DNA of 64,000 bases from Bacillota bacterium (GTDB taxonomy: Bacteria > Bacillota > Clostridia > Lachnospirales > Lachnospiraceae), in assembly GCA_029558315.1 (NCBI GenBank), contig JAKQFQ010000334.1, forward strand, positions 1 through 64,000, read 5' to 3'. The translations under genes were made by a program, and so were the position numbers. Every line of letters starts with the position of its first letter. Position 1 is the stretch's first letter. The notes below the pieces were generated by a model, which made no database searches, was not told the origin of the DNA, and worked only from the letters and a program-made list of their open reading frames with translations. Positions 17,437-27,836 of this stretch are shown piece by piece.

Positions 17437-19680
17437 ATGCAGAGAAAATATGCCAATATTATTATAGACATTTCCCATGAAAAGCTGGATCGGCCGTTTC
17501 AATATCGAATACCGGAACCGCTGCGTCCACTTTTGATAGAGGGAATGGAGGTAACCATTCCTTTTGGTAATGGAAATAAGCAGCGTAAGGGGTATGTGTT
17601 AGAGATTACGGATCAGTTGGATTATGACGAGTCAAGACTGAAAGATATTATAGCAATCAATGATAAAGCGATTAGTATGGAAGCGAAGATTCTAACGCTT
17701 GCGGTCTGGATGAAACAACAATATGGTTCAACTCTGATTACAGCGATGAGAACAGTATTGCCGGTCAAGAAGAAAATCAAGGAGAATCAGTACAAAACGA
17801 TAGTGCTGATTGCTTCAAGGGAACAACTTGGTCAACTGATTCTTAAATGCAATCCGTATCGAAATGCTGCCAGACTTCGATTATTACAGGAACTGATGAA
17901 GCTGCAGGAGCTTCCCTATACGCTGGTTACCGGCAAATTAAATGTATCACCGGCGGTAATCAGATCACTCGAGAAGCAGGAAGCAATTGAAATCAAAACT
18001 ACAAGGGAGTACCGTAATCCAACGGTTCAAAATGTCTCTATACAGCAACCACTCATCCTGTCAGAGGAGCAGCAGCAGGCTGTGATGGGAATCCGGCAAG
18101 TCCTGCAACAGGAGTATCCTGGTGTTGCATTGCTTCATGGAATTACAGGAAGTGGAAAGACAGAAGTCTATATTGAACTGATTATGGGGGTAATCAGGGA
18201 GGGGAAACAGGCGATTGTACTGATCCCCGAGATTGCACTGACTTTTCAGACACTGATGCGTTTTTATGAACGTTTTGGAGACCGTGTCTCAGTCCTGCAT
18301 TCGAAGCTGTCGGATGGAGAGCGATTTGATCAGTATGAAAGAGCCAGAAACGGACTGCTGGATATTATGATAGGACCAAGGTCTGCATTATTTACTCCTT
18401 TTAATAACTTAGGACTCATCATCATAGATGAAGAGCACGAAGGAACTTACAAAAGCGAGAAAATGCCGAAATATCATGCCAGAGAAGTGGCTGAGTATAT
18501 TGCACATAAGGAGCATGCCGGTATGGTACTTGGATCTGCAACACCATCGCTTGAGTCATATTATAAAGCGAAGAATGGACAATATCATTTATATGAACTT
18601 CATAAAAGATATGCGGATGCTGTGCTTCCAACCACTTATATCATTGATATGAGGGAAGAGTTAAAAAGCGGAAATAAAAGCTTCTTTTCCGGGAAATTAA
18701 AGGAATTACTGACAGAGCGTCTTCTGCATGGGGAACAGACAATGCTCTTTATTAATCGAAGAGGTTACGCGGGATTTGTTTCCTGCAGAGAATGTGGATA
18801 TGTGGTAAAATGTCCTCATTGTGATGTGTCCATGTCGCAACACAGGAATGGAAAACTAATCTGTCATTATTGTGGATATGAGCAACCTATGGTTACCTCC
18901 TGCCCGGATTGCGGCTCCAAATACATTGCCGGTTTTCGTGCCGGAACGGAACGGATTGAACAGGAACTTAAAAAAGAGTACCCATCCATCCAGATTCTGC
19001 GTATGGATGCAGATACGACGAAGAATCGGGATGATTACGAGAGAATTCTTTCCGCATTTGCCAATGGAGAAGCGGATGTTTTGATCGGAACACAGATGAT
19101 TGTCAAAGGACATGATTTTCCAAATGTTACTTTAGTAGGAGCAATTGCAGCTGATTTATCGCTTAATGCAAGTGACTATCATGCAGCAGAACGAACCTTT
19201 CAGTTACTGACACAGGCAGCAGGAAGAGCCGGACGTGGACAAAAGCGAGGCGAAGTGGTCATACAGACTTATCAACCAAAGCATTACAGTATCGTGCATG
19301 CCGCGAGTCAGGATTATCAAAGTTTTTATGAAGAAGAGATAGGATATCGTATGCTTGCCGACTACCCGCCGGTATTTCATATGCTTGCGGTGCAAATCTT
19401 TTCAAAGACCGAGCAGGAAGGAAATGAGGTAGCAAAGCGCATTGTGACAGGATTAAAGCTAAAGATGCAGCAGGCGAATGCAAGAATCATTGGTCCCGCT
19501 CCGGCTGTGATATCAAAGATTAAGGATATTTACCGAACGGTATTTTATATCAAGCATGAGGAGAATACAACACTGATTCATGCAAAGGACTGGATTGAGC
19601 AGAACATATTGCCGAAGAATGGAGAAAAAACCATCTCTTATGAGGTGCAATTTGATTTTGATCCGGTAAACATGTTTTAG
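17437..19680 (+). CDS. priA: Primosomal replication restart helicase PriA
   Basis: 747 aa; LLHGITGSGKTEVYIELI, IIIDEEHEGTYKSE, zinc-binding CRECGYVVKCPHCD...CHYCGYEQPMVTSCPDCGS. Confidence 0.96.
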   Translation: MQRKYANIIIDISHEKLDRPFQYRIPEPLRPLLIEGMEVTIPFGNGNKQRKGYVLEITDQLDYDESRLKDIIAINDKAISMEAKILTLAVWMKQQYGSTLITAMRTVLPVKKKIKENQYKTIVLIASREQLGQLILKCNPYRNAARLRLLQELMKLQELPYTLVTGKLNVSPAVIRSLEKQEAIEIKTTREYRNPTVQNVSIQQPLILSEEQQQAVMGIRQVLQQEYPGVALLHGITGSGKTEVYIELIMGVIREGKQAIVLIPEIALTFQTLMRFYERFGDRVSVLHSKLSDGERFDQYERARNGLLDIMIGPRSALFTPFNNLGLIIIDEEHEGTYKSEKMPKYHAREVAEYIAHKEHAGMVLGSATPSLESYYKAKNGQYHLYELHKRYADAVLPTTYIIDMREELKSGNKSFFSGKLKELLTERLLHGEQTMLFINRRGYAGFVSCRECGYVVKCPHCDVSMSQHRNGKLICHYCGYEQPMVTSCPDCGSKYIAGFRAGTERIEQELKKEYPSIQILRMDADTTKNRDDYERILSAFANGEADVLIGTQMIVKGHDFPNVTLVGAIAADLSLNASDYHAAERTFQLLTQAAGRAGRGQKRGEVVIQTYQPKHYSIVHAASQDYQSFYEEEIGYRMLADYPPVFHMLAVQIFSKTEQEGNEVAKRIVTGLKLKMQQANARIIGPAPAVISKIKDIYRTVFYIKHEENTTLIHAKDWIEQNILPKNGEKTISYEVQFDFDPVNMF

Positions 19681-19706
19681 AATTATTACTTTTGGAGGAA
19701 GAGAAA

Positions 19707-20207
19707 ATGGCATTAAGAAATATCAGAAAAATGGGAGATGAAGTTTTGGGTAAAGTCTGCAGACCGGTTACAGAGATGACACCAAGAATCAAAGAACTGA
19801 TTGATGATATGTTTGAGACAATGTATGAGGAGAACGGGGTTGGACTTGCAGCACCACAGGTCGGCGTAGTAAAGAGAATTGTGGTAATTGATGTTGGAGA
19901 ACAACCCATTGTAATGATAAATCCCAGAATTGTGGAGTCAAGCGGTGAACAGACAGACTATGAAGGTTGTTTAAGTGTACCCGGAAAGTCCGGTATTGTT
20001 ACCAGACCTTCTTATGTAAAAGTAATTGCATTGGACGAGGATATGAAGGAAGTGACAATTGAAGGAAAGGATTTTCTGGCAAGAGCGATTTGCCATGAGC
20101 TGGATCATCTGGATGGTCATCTGTATGTGGAAAAGGTGGAAGGTGATTTGGTGGATAATCAGTCACCGGAAGAAGATGACGACGAATATGAGGACGATGT
20201 TGAATAG
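19707..20207 (+). CDS. def: Peptide deformylase
   Basis: GVGLAAPQVG, EGCLSVPG, CHELDHLDG; start MALRNIRKMG after a ggagg RBS. Confidence 0.96.
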   Translation: MALRNIRKMGDEVLGKVCRPVTEMTPRIKELIDDMFETMYEENGVGLAAPQVGVVKRIVVIDVGEQPIVMINPRIVESSGEQTDYEGCLSVPGKSGIVTRPSYVKVIALDEDMKEVTIEGKDFLARAICHELDHLDGHLYVEKVEGDLVDNQSPEEDDDEYEDDVE

Positions 20208-20220
20208 AGAGGTCAATTGA

Positions 20221-21159
20221 ATGAAAGTTATATTTATGGGAACACCTGATTTTGCTGTGGGAGCATTAGAAGCTATTCTTGCCGCCGGTCATGAAGTGAC
20301 GGCAGTGGTTACGCAGCCGGATCGGCAAAAGGGAAGAGGTAAAGAACTGCAGTGTTGCCCGGTGAAGGAATGTGCAGTGAAACATGGACTGACTGTTTTC
20401 CAGCCGGAGAGAATCAAGAGAGCGGAAGCGATCGAGCAATTAAGAACTTATCCGGCAGATATTTTCGTGGTAGCAGCTTTTGGGCAGATTCTTTCCGAGG
20501 AAATATTATCAATGCCAAAGTATGGATGTGTCAATATTCATGCATCTTTGTTACCCAAATATCGTGGCGCGGCTCCAATTCAATGGGCGGTAATCAACGG
20601 GGATGAAGAATCCGGTGTGACAATTATGCAGATGGATGCAGGAATTGATACCGGTGATATTTTGGCACAGGAACGCATTAAGCTTAATCCCAAAGAAACA
20701 GGAGAAAGTCTTTTTGAACGTCTGTCACACATCGGAGCATCTTTGCTTGTAGCTACGCTGCAAAAGATTGAAAATGGTGCAGTTACACCAATGAAACAGA
20801 ATGCGGATGAAAGCTGCTATGCAGCTATGTTAACCAAGGAAAGCGGAAAGATTGACTGGAGAAAATCAAACGTTGTATTAGAACGCCTGATTAGGGGGCT
20901 GAATTCCTGGCCAAGTGCATATACCTGCTTTCATGGTAAGGTGATGAAACTATGGGACGCAGACTGTGTTTCATTAAAACAGGATAAGGCGCCGGGAACC
21001 ATAGTGGAAGTCAACAGGGATAGTGTTGTGGTTGCCTGTGGACAAGGGGCGTTAAAACTCAATGAAATCCAGCTTGCAGGAAAAAAGAGAATGTATGTGA
21101 AAGATTTCCTGCTGGGATATCATTTGAGCCCGGGTGAATTATTCGGAACGCAGGAATAG
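20221..21159 (+). CDS. fmt: Methionyl-tRNA formyltransferase
   Basis: 312 aa; MKVIFMGTPDFAVGALEAIL; NIHASLLPKYRGAAPIQWAVINGD. Confidence 0.96.
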   Translation: MKVIFMGTPDFAVGALEAILAAGHEVTAVVTQPDRQKGRGKELQCCPVKECAVKHGLTVFQPERIKRAEAIEQLRTYPADIFVVAAFGQILSEEILSMPKYGCVNIHASLLPKYRGAAPIQWAVINGDEESGVTIMQMDAGIDTGDILAQERIKLNPKETGESLFERLSHIGASLLVATLQKIENGAVTPMKQNADESCYAAMLTKESGKIDWRKSNVVLERLIRGLNSWPSAYTCFHGKVMKLWDADCVSLKQDKAPGTIVEVNRDSVVVACGQGALKLNEIQLAGKKRMYVKDFLLGYHLSPGELFGTQE

Positions 21160-21169
21160 CGAAGGGAGA

Positions 21170-21352
21170 AAACCGATAGAGTTTGATGCATCCAGAAGAG
21201 CAATTGCGCTTACTGAAAAATATGGTATTCTGCAAACCTCTGAGATGGGCTACTGTAAGAAGGTTCTATCGGCAGCAGCGATGACCTATGTAGCAACAAC
21301 AGCAGTATCAGTACTTCAACTATTGAGATATATTTCGATTAATAGAGACTAA
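21170..21352 (+). pseudogene. C-terminal remnant of YugP-type zinc metallopeptidase (Zn_peptidase_2)
   Basis: KPIEFDASRRAIALTEKYGILQTSEMGYCKKVLSAAAMTYVATTAVSVLQLLRY resembles only the YugP C-terminus; no start codon or HExxH part; lies in the usual fmt-yugP-rsmB position directly after an RBS-like gaagggagaa. Confidence 0.75.
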
Positions 21353-21365
21353 CGGGAGAACAACG

Positions 21366-22751
21366 GTGGCAAAAGGAAAAGCAACAGAAACCAGGGCAAT
21401 CGTATTAGAAATCCTTCTATCTTTGCGTGATGATACGCAGAAGGTAAATGTGATTCTTCGGGATGTTCTGAAAAAATACGATTATATGGATGCCAGAGAT
21501 AAAGCATTTATTAAGAGACTGACAGAGGGATGCGTTGAACAGCAGATTTTGTTGGATTATGTAATTAACTGTTATTCCAAAACCAAAACAAATAAAATGA
21601 AACCTGTGATTCTGACAGCACTTCGAATGGGAACCTATCAGATTCTTAAGATGAATTCAGTGCCGGATTCTGCGGCCTGTAATGAAACGGTCAATCTTGT
21701 GGTGTCCAAAGGTTTGCAGGGTCTGCGTGGATTTGTAAATGGAGTTATGCGAAGCATTGCAAGAGGTAAGGATACGATAGTGTGGCCAGAGGAAAACAAT
21801 GAAGTTCAGTATCTTAGCGTTATTTACTCTATGCCGGAATGGATCGTAGAAATGTGGCTTGCACGATTTGGACGTGAGTTAACAGAGAAGATACTATCAA
21901 GAATGCAGGAAACTTCCAGCCTGACAGTGAGAATTAGTGAACACTTATCTCAGACAGAACGTGATGCGCTGGTTGCTTCTTGGAAGGAAAGCGGGATGGA
22001 ACCGCTACAGCATCCATATTACGAAAATGCTTATAGATTGAAGCATGCAGAAGGAATGGAACGGGTGTCTGGATTTGTTGAGGGAAAAGTGACCGTGCAG
22101 GATGCGAGTTCTATTCTTGCCGTCAAACTCGCCGGAATAGGTTCCAATGATCTGGTGTTGGATGTATGTGCAGCGCCGGGGGGAAAGAGTATGTTTGCAG
22201 CAGAACTATCTGGTAATCAGGGCAAGGTAATTGCACGGGATCTGACAGAAAGTAAGACTGCTTTAATTGAGGAAAATGTTCATCGACAAGGTCTGGATAA
22301 TATAGAGGTTCAAATACGGGATGCGAAGGATTTGGATGAATCAATGATTGGAAGGGCGGATGTGGTTATTGCTGATTTACCATGCTCAGGACTGGGGGTT
22401 ATGGGAAGAAAAGCAGATATCAGATATCATTGCAGTATAGAAGCAATCCGGGAACTGGCACAGCTCCAAAGGCAGATTCTTACAGTAGTTCAGAATTATG
22501 TCAAACCTGGAGGAATCCTGATGTATAGTACCTGTACCATAAGTGAAGAGGAGAATGAGGAGAATCGAAGCTGGTTTCTAGAGCATTTTCCTTTCCGGGC
22601 AGAATCGGTTGAGGAGTTCTTACCCGAGGAACAAAGGGAGATAACTGATAAACAGGGATATCGTCAGTTATTACCGGGGATTCATGAATGTGATGGATTT
22701 TTCTTTGCAAAATTCCGTAGAATGGCGGTGACAAATGATGAAAGATCTTAA
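21366..22751 (+). CDS. rsmB: 16S rRNA (cytosine(967)-C(5))-methyltransferase RsmB
   Basis: 461 aa; NusB-like N-terminus; VLDVCAAPGGKSMFAAEL; ADLPCSGLG; YSTCTIS. GTG start. Confidence 0.95.
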   Translation: MAKGKATETRAIVLEILLSLRDDTQKVNVILRDVLKKYDYMDARDKAFIKRLTEGCVEQQILLDYVINCYSKTKTNKMKPVILTALRMGTYQILKMNSVPDSAACNETVNLVVSKGLQGLRGFVNGVMRSIARGKDTIVWPEENNEVQYLSVIYSMPEWIVEMWLARFGRELTEKILSRMQETSSLTVRISEHLSQTERDALVASWKESGMEPLQHPYYENAYRLKHAEGMERVSGFVEGKVTVQDASSILAVKLAGIGSNDLVLDVCAAPGGKSMFAAELSGNQGKVIARDLTESKTALIEENVHRQGLDNIEVQIRDAKDLDESMIGRADVVIADLPCSGLGVMGRKADIRYHCSIEAIRELAQLQRQILTVVQNYVKPGGILMYSTCTISEEENEENRSWFLEHFPFRAESVEEFLPEEQREITDKQGYRQLLPGIHECDGFFFAKFRRMAVTNDERS

Positions 22752-23787
22752 GGCATTTACACTTGAGCAGCTTTTGGAAGAAATGAGAACAATTGGAGAA
22801 AAAACATTTCGTGCCAAACAGATCTATGAGTGGAGTCATCAGAAGCTGGCACGTAGTTATGATGAAATGACCAATATTTCGGCATCATTAAAGGAACGAC
22901 TGCGTGAGAATTATTCATTTGTACAATTATCTGTCGTCAGGATGCAGGAATCACAACTCGACAAAACGCGCAAATATCTATTTGCATTGCCGGATGGACA
23001 TATGGTGGAGACGGTATGGATGAAATATCATCATGGCAATTCGGTATGTATTTCCTCGCAGGTAGGCTGCAGAATGGGCTGCCGATTCTGTGCATCGACC
23101 CTGGATGGCCTGGCGCGATCATTGAGTGCATCAGAAATGCTGGAACAGATTTATGAAGTAACCAGACAGACAGGGGAACGTGTTTCGAATGTAGTTGTAA
23201 TGGGAACCGGAGAACCATTGGATAATTATGATAATCTATTACAGTTTTTAAGAATGCTGACAGATGAGTTTGGACTTCACATCAGCCAGCGCAATGTGAC
23301 GGTCTCAACCTGTGGACTGGTTCCAAAGATGCGCGAACTTGCGAAGGAGCATTTACAGATTACACTGGCACTTTCGCTTCATGCGACCTTAGATGAGAGA
23401 AGAAAAGAAATTATGCCAATCGCTAATACGTATACAATCGCGCAACTGATGGAAGCCTGTGCATATTATTTTGAACAGACCGGACGGCGAATTACCTTTG
23501 AGTACTCTTTGATTGGTGGAGTCAATGACAGTGAACAGGAAGCAGAACGATTGGCTGAGCTTGCAGCACCGCTCAATTGTCATGTTAACCTGATTCCAAT
23601 TAACCCGGTAAAAGAAAGAGAATACAAGGAATCGTCAAGAGCAAGCGTATTGGCGTTCAAAAATAAACTTGAAAAAAAACAAATAAATGTTACTATAAGA
23701 AGGGAAATGGGGAGAGATATCGACGGAGCCTGCGGACAGTTGAGGCGGCAGTATGTCCACAAACAGGAAGAACAACAGGCTGAATAG
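22735..23787 (+). CDS. rlmN: 23S rRNA (adenine(2503)-C(2))-methyltransferase RlmN
   Basis: 350 aa; SSQVGCRMGCRFCAST; VVVMGTGEPLDNYDN. Confidence 0.96.
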   Translation: MMKDLKAFTLEQLLEEMRTIGEKTFRAKQIYEWSHQKLARSYDEMTNISASLKERLRENYSFVQLSVVRMQESQLDKTRKYLFALPDGHMVETVWMKYHHGNSVCISSQVGCRMGCRFCASTLDGLARSLSASEMLEQIYEVTRQTGERVSNVVVMGTGEPLDNYDNLLQFLRMLTDEFGLHISQRNVTVSTCGLVPKMRELAKEHLQITLALSLHATLDERRKEIMPIANTYTIAQLMEACAYYFEQTGRRITFEYSLIGGVNDSEQEAERLAELAAPLNCHVNLIPINPVKEREYKESSRASVLAFKNKLEKKQINVTIRREMGRDIDGACGQLRRQYVHKQEEQQAE

Positions 23788-23808
23788 AGCTCTACTATAG
23801 GAGGAACA

Positions 23809-24552
23809 ATGCGGGTTACTTCATATTCCATAACGGATATCGGGAAGCAAAGACAATTGAATCAGGATTATGTATTTACTTCACAAGTGCCGATGGGAAC
23901 CCTTCCGAATCTGTTCATTGTAGCAGACGGAATGGGAGGACATAAAGCAGGAGAATATGCATCGAAGTGTGCAGTTGAAACCATAGTGGATGATGTAAAT
24001 CTTTCCACAGAAAAGAGCGTAATTAAAGTCCTATCCGGGGCGATTCGACATGCTAATGAACGAATACGACAGGTATCGAGTCAGGATGACAACTATCAGG
24101 GCATGGGTACAACACTGGTGGTTGCTGCATTTGATGGAAAAGAAATGTATGTGGCCAATGTAGGAGACAGCAGATTGTATCTTCTTCACGATGGTCTAAG
24201 ACAGGTGACAACAGACCATTCCCTTGTGGAAGAAATGGTAAGAATTGGAGAACTGGAGCGGGAAAAAGCCAGAAATCATCCGGATAAGAATATTATTACA
24301 AGAGCAATCGGAGTTGTTGAGGTAGTCGATGTTGATTTCTTCGAGTTGGATGATTTGAAAGAAGGAGACATCATTTTGATGTGTTCTGATGGTTTATCCA
24401 ACATGCTCGATGACAATGAACTGGAGAGAATTGTTGGTGGTGCGGGCACCCTGGAGGAAAAGGCAAAGAGACTGATAGCAGCAGCCAACCTGAATGGTGG
24501 CAGAGATAATATTGCTGTAATTTTGATTGAACTGTTATTAGATGAGGAGTAA
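23809..24552 (+). CDS. stp: PP2C-family serine/threonine phosphatase
   Basis: FIVADGMGGHKAGEYAS; VGDSRLYLL; MCSDGLSNM; adjacent to prkC. Confidence 0.94.
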   Translation: MRVTSYSITDIGKQRQLNQDYVFTSQVPMGTLPNLFIVADGMGGHKAGEYASKCAVETIVDDVNLSTEKSVIKVLSGAIRHANERIRQVSSQDDNYQGMGTTLVVAAFDGKEMYVANVGDSRLYLLHDGLRQVTTDHSLVEEMVRIGELEREKARNHPDKNIITRAIGVVEVVDVDFFELDDLKEGDIILMCSDGLSNMLDDNELERIVGGAGTLEEKAKRLIAAANLNGGRDNIAVILIELLLDEE

Positions 24553-24555
24553 TAG

Positions 24556-26916
24556 ATGGTTAAAGTAGGAATGCTGATAGCGGATCGCTATGAGATTATC
24601 GAAAAAATCGGAACAGGTGGAATGAGCGATGTATATCGTGCAAAATGCCACAAGTTAAACCGTTATGTTGCAGTGAAAGTTTTGAAACAGGAATTTTCCG
24701 AGAATACGGATTTTGTATCCAAATTCCATGTAGAGGCACAGGCTGCCGCTGGTTTAATGCATCCCAATATTGTGAACGTATATGATGTCGGCGGGGAAAG
24801 CGGCTTTCATTATATTGTAATGGAACTTGTAGAAGGAATTACCCTGAAGAAGTATATTGAGAAGAAGGCAAGACTCTCCGTAAAGGAAGCAGTCAGTATT
24901 GCGATTCAGGTGGCGATGGGAATTGAAGCTGCGCATAACAATCATATCATTCACCGTGATATTAAGCCGCAGAATATTATCATCAGTAAGGAAGGCAAAG
25001 TTAAAGTTACTGATTTTGGAATTGCAAAAGCAGCAACCAGTAATACAATTACGTCCAATGTTATGGGAAGTGTACATTATACTTCACCAGAGCAGGTTCG
25101 CGGAGGATTCTCAGATGAGAAGAGCGATGTATACTCATTAGGTATTACTTTATTTGAAATGCTGACTGGCAGAGTTCCATTTAATGGAGAAACTACCGTA
25201 GCTGTAGCAATTAAGCACATTCAGGAGCCGATGCCTTCACCAAGAGAATTTGTTCCTGAGATTCCAATCAGTGTAGAACAAATTGTCATGAAATGTACAC
25301 AGAAGAGTCCTGACCGAAGATATCAGTCTGCACCTGAATTAATTGAGGATTTGAAGAAATCACTGATTAGTCCGAATGAGAATTTTGTTAAATTAGATCC
25401 GGGAGATGCATATGGGGAGACAAAGAACTTCACCCCCAATGATATTCGACAGATCAAGCAACAGGCTCATAAGCATGATATGAATGATGCCAGAGTGGCT
25501 AACATCGGAGAGGTCGGCGAAAAAAATGAAACTGTTAGAAATAATACGGGAAGAGTAAATAGACGTACGACACCAGAAGAAGCATTGCCACCGGTTGAAG
25601 AAGAATTTATGGAAGAACCGGAGATTATCCTGAAAAAGAGAAATTCCTCTCAGAAGAATCCAAGCAAGAAAACTTCTGAGAATAGTAAAGGGAAGAATGC
25701 AAAGAATTCCAATACAGGAAAGAATGCTAATACGGGTAAAAATGCGGCGAAGAATTCTAATACAAATAGGAATTCCAAGAACACATCCGCAAAAAATGCT
25801 GATAAGAGCAGTGCAAGAAAATCACCAGACAGGAAAAAAGGTGATAAATATGAAGACGATTATGATCCTAAGATGGAATTGCTGACAACGATTTTGATTG
25901 TTATTGCGGCAGTCATCGTTGGATGCATTTTCTTATATATTGTTGTGAAAGCTGTAGGTCTTATAGGTACGGATTCGGTTGGAGAAACCGAACAGCCAAG
26001 AACACAGGTTGAGATGATTGCAGTGGAAGGACAAAGTGCGGATAATGCAACGAATAGCCTTAAAGCGATGGGGCTGTTAACTGCAATCGAGTATCAGGAA
26101 TCCGCAACGGTGGAGCAGAACATAGTAATATCTGCGTCAGTAGAAGCTGGAACTATGATAGATACAGGGACAACGATAACACTGAATGTAAGCAGCGGTG
26201 CAGATGGAGCAATCGTACCGGATGTCACTGGCAAATCCCGCGCAGAAGCAACGGCTGCCCTTGAAAGTGAAGGATTTATTGTAAAAGTAACCAAGGAAAA
26301 TAGTGACACGGTTCCCAAAGATAATGTAATCAGACAGGATCCGGCAGGCAACACGACAAGCGCAAGAGGGGTAACCGTGAATCTTGTTGTAAGCCTTGGT
26401 GCAGAGGAAGTCGAAGTTACTGTCCCAAGTGTGTTAGGAGAAACGGAAGAGGACGCAATTGTTATTCTTGCCGAGAATGGACTGACGGGTATTATGGTCC
26501 TTCAGGAATATAGTGATACAGTGGAATCGGGTCATGTAACTTACCAGAATTATTCTGCCGGAGTTACAGTGAACAGTGGTATGGAAGTAGAATTCAGAGT
26601 GAGTATGGGGCCGGAACAGTGTTATTATAACTGCTCTACAAGTGTCGCGGCACCTCCTAATTATGCCGGCGGTGATGCAACAGTTGTTTTGAAGGGAAGA
26701 GATGGTACACAGCTGTTCTCTACAACAACATCTACATTTCCGGTTGATATTAATGTCAGCAACATCTTTGCGATGTCCAGCGGAGAGATTTATATATCAT
26801 ATAATGTGAATCAGGAACAGACAGTAACAGATGCTGCGGGTAATACTACAGTTCAGACAATTCAGGTGCCAACAACTTCAGGCCCGACAGAAGTAACATT
26901 TGTTAAGGTTTTGTAG
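24556..26916 (+). CDS. prkC: PASTA-domain Ser/Thr protein kinase (PrkC/Stk1)
   Basis: 786 aa; kinase motifs IGTGGMSDVYRAK, HRDIKPQNI, DFGIAKA; Lys/Asn/Ser-rich linker; TM; three PASTA repeats; extra C-terminal domain. Confidence 0.95.
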   Translation: MVKVGMLIADRYEIIEKIGTGGMSDVYRAKCHKLNRYVAVKVLKQEFSENTDFVSKFHVEAQAAAGLMHPNIVNVYDVGGESGFHYIVMELVEGITLKKYIEKKARLSVKEAVSIAIQVAMGIEAAHNNHIIHRDIKPQNIIISKEGKVKVTDFGIAKAATSNTITSNVMGSVHYTSPEQVRGGFSDEKSDVYSLGITLFEMLTGRVPFNGETTVAVAIKHIQEPMPSPREFVPEIPISVEQIVMKCTQKSPDRRYQSAPELIEDLKKSLISPNENFVKLDPGDAYGETKNFTPNDIRQIKQQAHKHDMNDARVANIGEVGEKNETVRNNTGRVNRRTTPEEALPPVEEEFMEEPEIILKKRNSSQKNPSKKTSENSKGKNAKNSNTGKNANTGKNAAKNSNTNRNSKNTSAKNADKSSARKSPDRKKGDKYEDDYDPKMELLTTILIVIAAVIVGCIFLYIVVKAVGLIGTDSVGETEQPRTQVEMIAVEGQSADNATNSLKAMGLLTAIEYQESATVEQNIVISASVEAGTMIDTGTTITLNVSSGADGAIVPDVTGKSRAEATAALESEGFIVKVTKENSDTVPKDNVIRQDPAGNTTSARGVTVNLVVSLGAEEVEVTVPSVLGETEEDAIVILAENGLTGIMVLQEYSDTVESGHVTYQNYSAGVTVNSGMEVEFRVSMGPEQCYYNCSTSVAAPPNYAGGDATVVLKGRDGTQLFSTTTSTFPVDINVSNIFAMSSGEIYISYNVNQEQTVTDAAGNTTVQTIQVPTTSGPTEVTFVKVL
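25688..25849 (+). repeat. Low-complexity K/N/S/T-rich degenerate repeat encoding the juxtamembrane linker of PrkC
   Basis: KGKNAKNSNTGKNANTGKNAAKNSNTNRNSKNTSAKNADKSSARKSPDRKKGDK. Confidence 0.7.
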
Positions 26917-27813
26917 ATGGATAGAGAATGCGAATTAACGGGAAGAATCATGAAGGGAATTGCCGGATTCTACTATGTCAATGTAGAAGATGATGGTGTT
27001 TATGAATGCCATGCTGTCGGCATTTTCAGAAAAGATAAGCAGAAACCGTTGGTGGGAGATCTAGTTAAGATCAGAGTACTCGATTCAAAGAAGCGGGAAG
27101 GCAGTCTGGTTGGAATCTGCAAACGAAGTACTGCACTCATTAGACCGGAGGTGGCAAATGTTGATCAGGCACTGATCGTATTTGCACAGATATTTCCGGA
27201 ACCCAATCTGATTCTTTTGGATAAATTTCTGATTATGATGCTGGAGCATGAGATTGAATGTGTAATCTGTTTTAACAAACAGGATATTGCAAAGGATTCC
27301 AAAAGAGAAGAATTGCTTAATATCTATTCCGGATGTGGCGTCAAAGTAATTACGATTTCTGCATTGGAAGCACAGGGATTACAGCAGATACGGGAATTGT
27401 TGAAGAATAAATTCACGGTACTGGCCGGCCCTAGTGGAGTTGGCAAATCAACTTTGATTAATCATCTGTGTCCGCAAGCGAAGATGGAGACCGGAGAAAT
27501 CAGTAAAAAAATGGAACGGGGCAAGCATACGACAAGACACTCGGAACTGTTTTATCTGGACAAAGGAACCTATCTTATGGATACGCCTGGATTTACAGCA
27601 TTTTCGCTCATGGACATGCCGGAAAATACGATTAAGAATTATTATCCGGAATTCTATCCATATGAGGGCAAATGTAAATATCAGGAATGTTCCCATATAC
27701 ATGAACCGAAATGTGCGGTGAAGGATGCTGTACAGACGGGGGCGATTAGCAGGATTCGTTATGAAGGATATTTGACAATCTATGAAGAACAAAAGAATCG
27801 CAGAAAATACTAA
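26917..27813 (+). CDS. rsgA: Ribosome small subunit-dependent GTPase A
   Basis: 298 aa; circularly permuted GTPase: FNKQDI, GPSGVGKSTLINHL, DTPGF; zinc cluster CKYQECSHIHEPKC. Confidence 0.95.
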   Translation: MDRECELTGRIMKGIAGFYYVNVEDDGVYECHAVGIFRKDKQKPLVGDLVKIRVLDSKKREGSLVGICKRSTALIRPEVANVDQALIVFAQIFPEPNLILLDKFLIMMLEHEIECVICFNKQDIAKDSKREELLNIYSGCGVKVITISALEAQGLQQIRELLKNKFTVLAGPSGVGKSTLINHLCPQAKMETGEISKKMERGKHTTRHSELFYLDKGTYLMDTPGFTAFSLMDMPENTIKNYYPEFYPYEGKCKYQECSHIHEPKCAVKDAVQTGAISRIRYEGYLTIYEEQKNRRKY

Positions 27814-27836
27814 TATATTACGGCAAGGAGAGTAAC

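Noticed and set aside
21134-21352. Track ORF MNYSERRNSEGRKPIEF... as a standalone small protein
   Set aside because: Its start lies inside fmt in another frame; the protein-like part starts at KPIEFDAS and fits a YugP remnant better.
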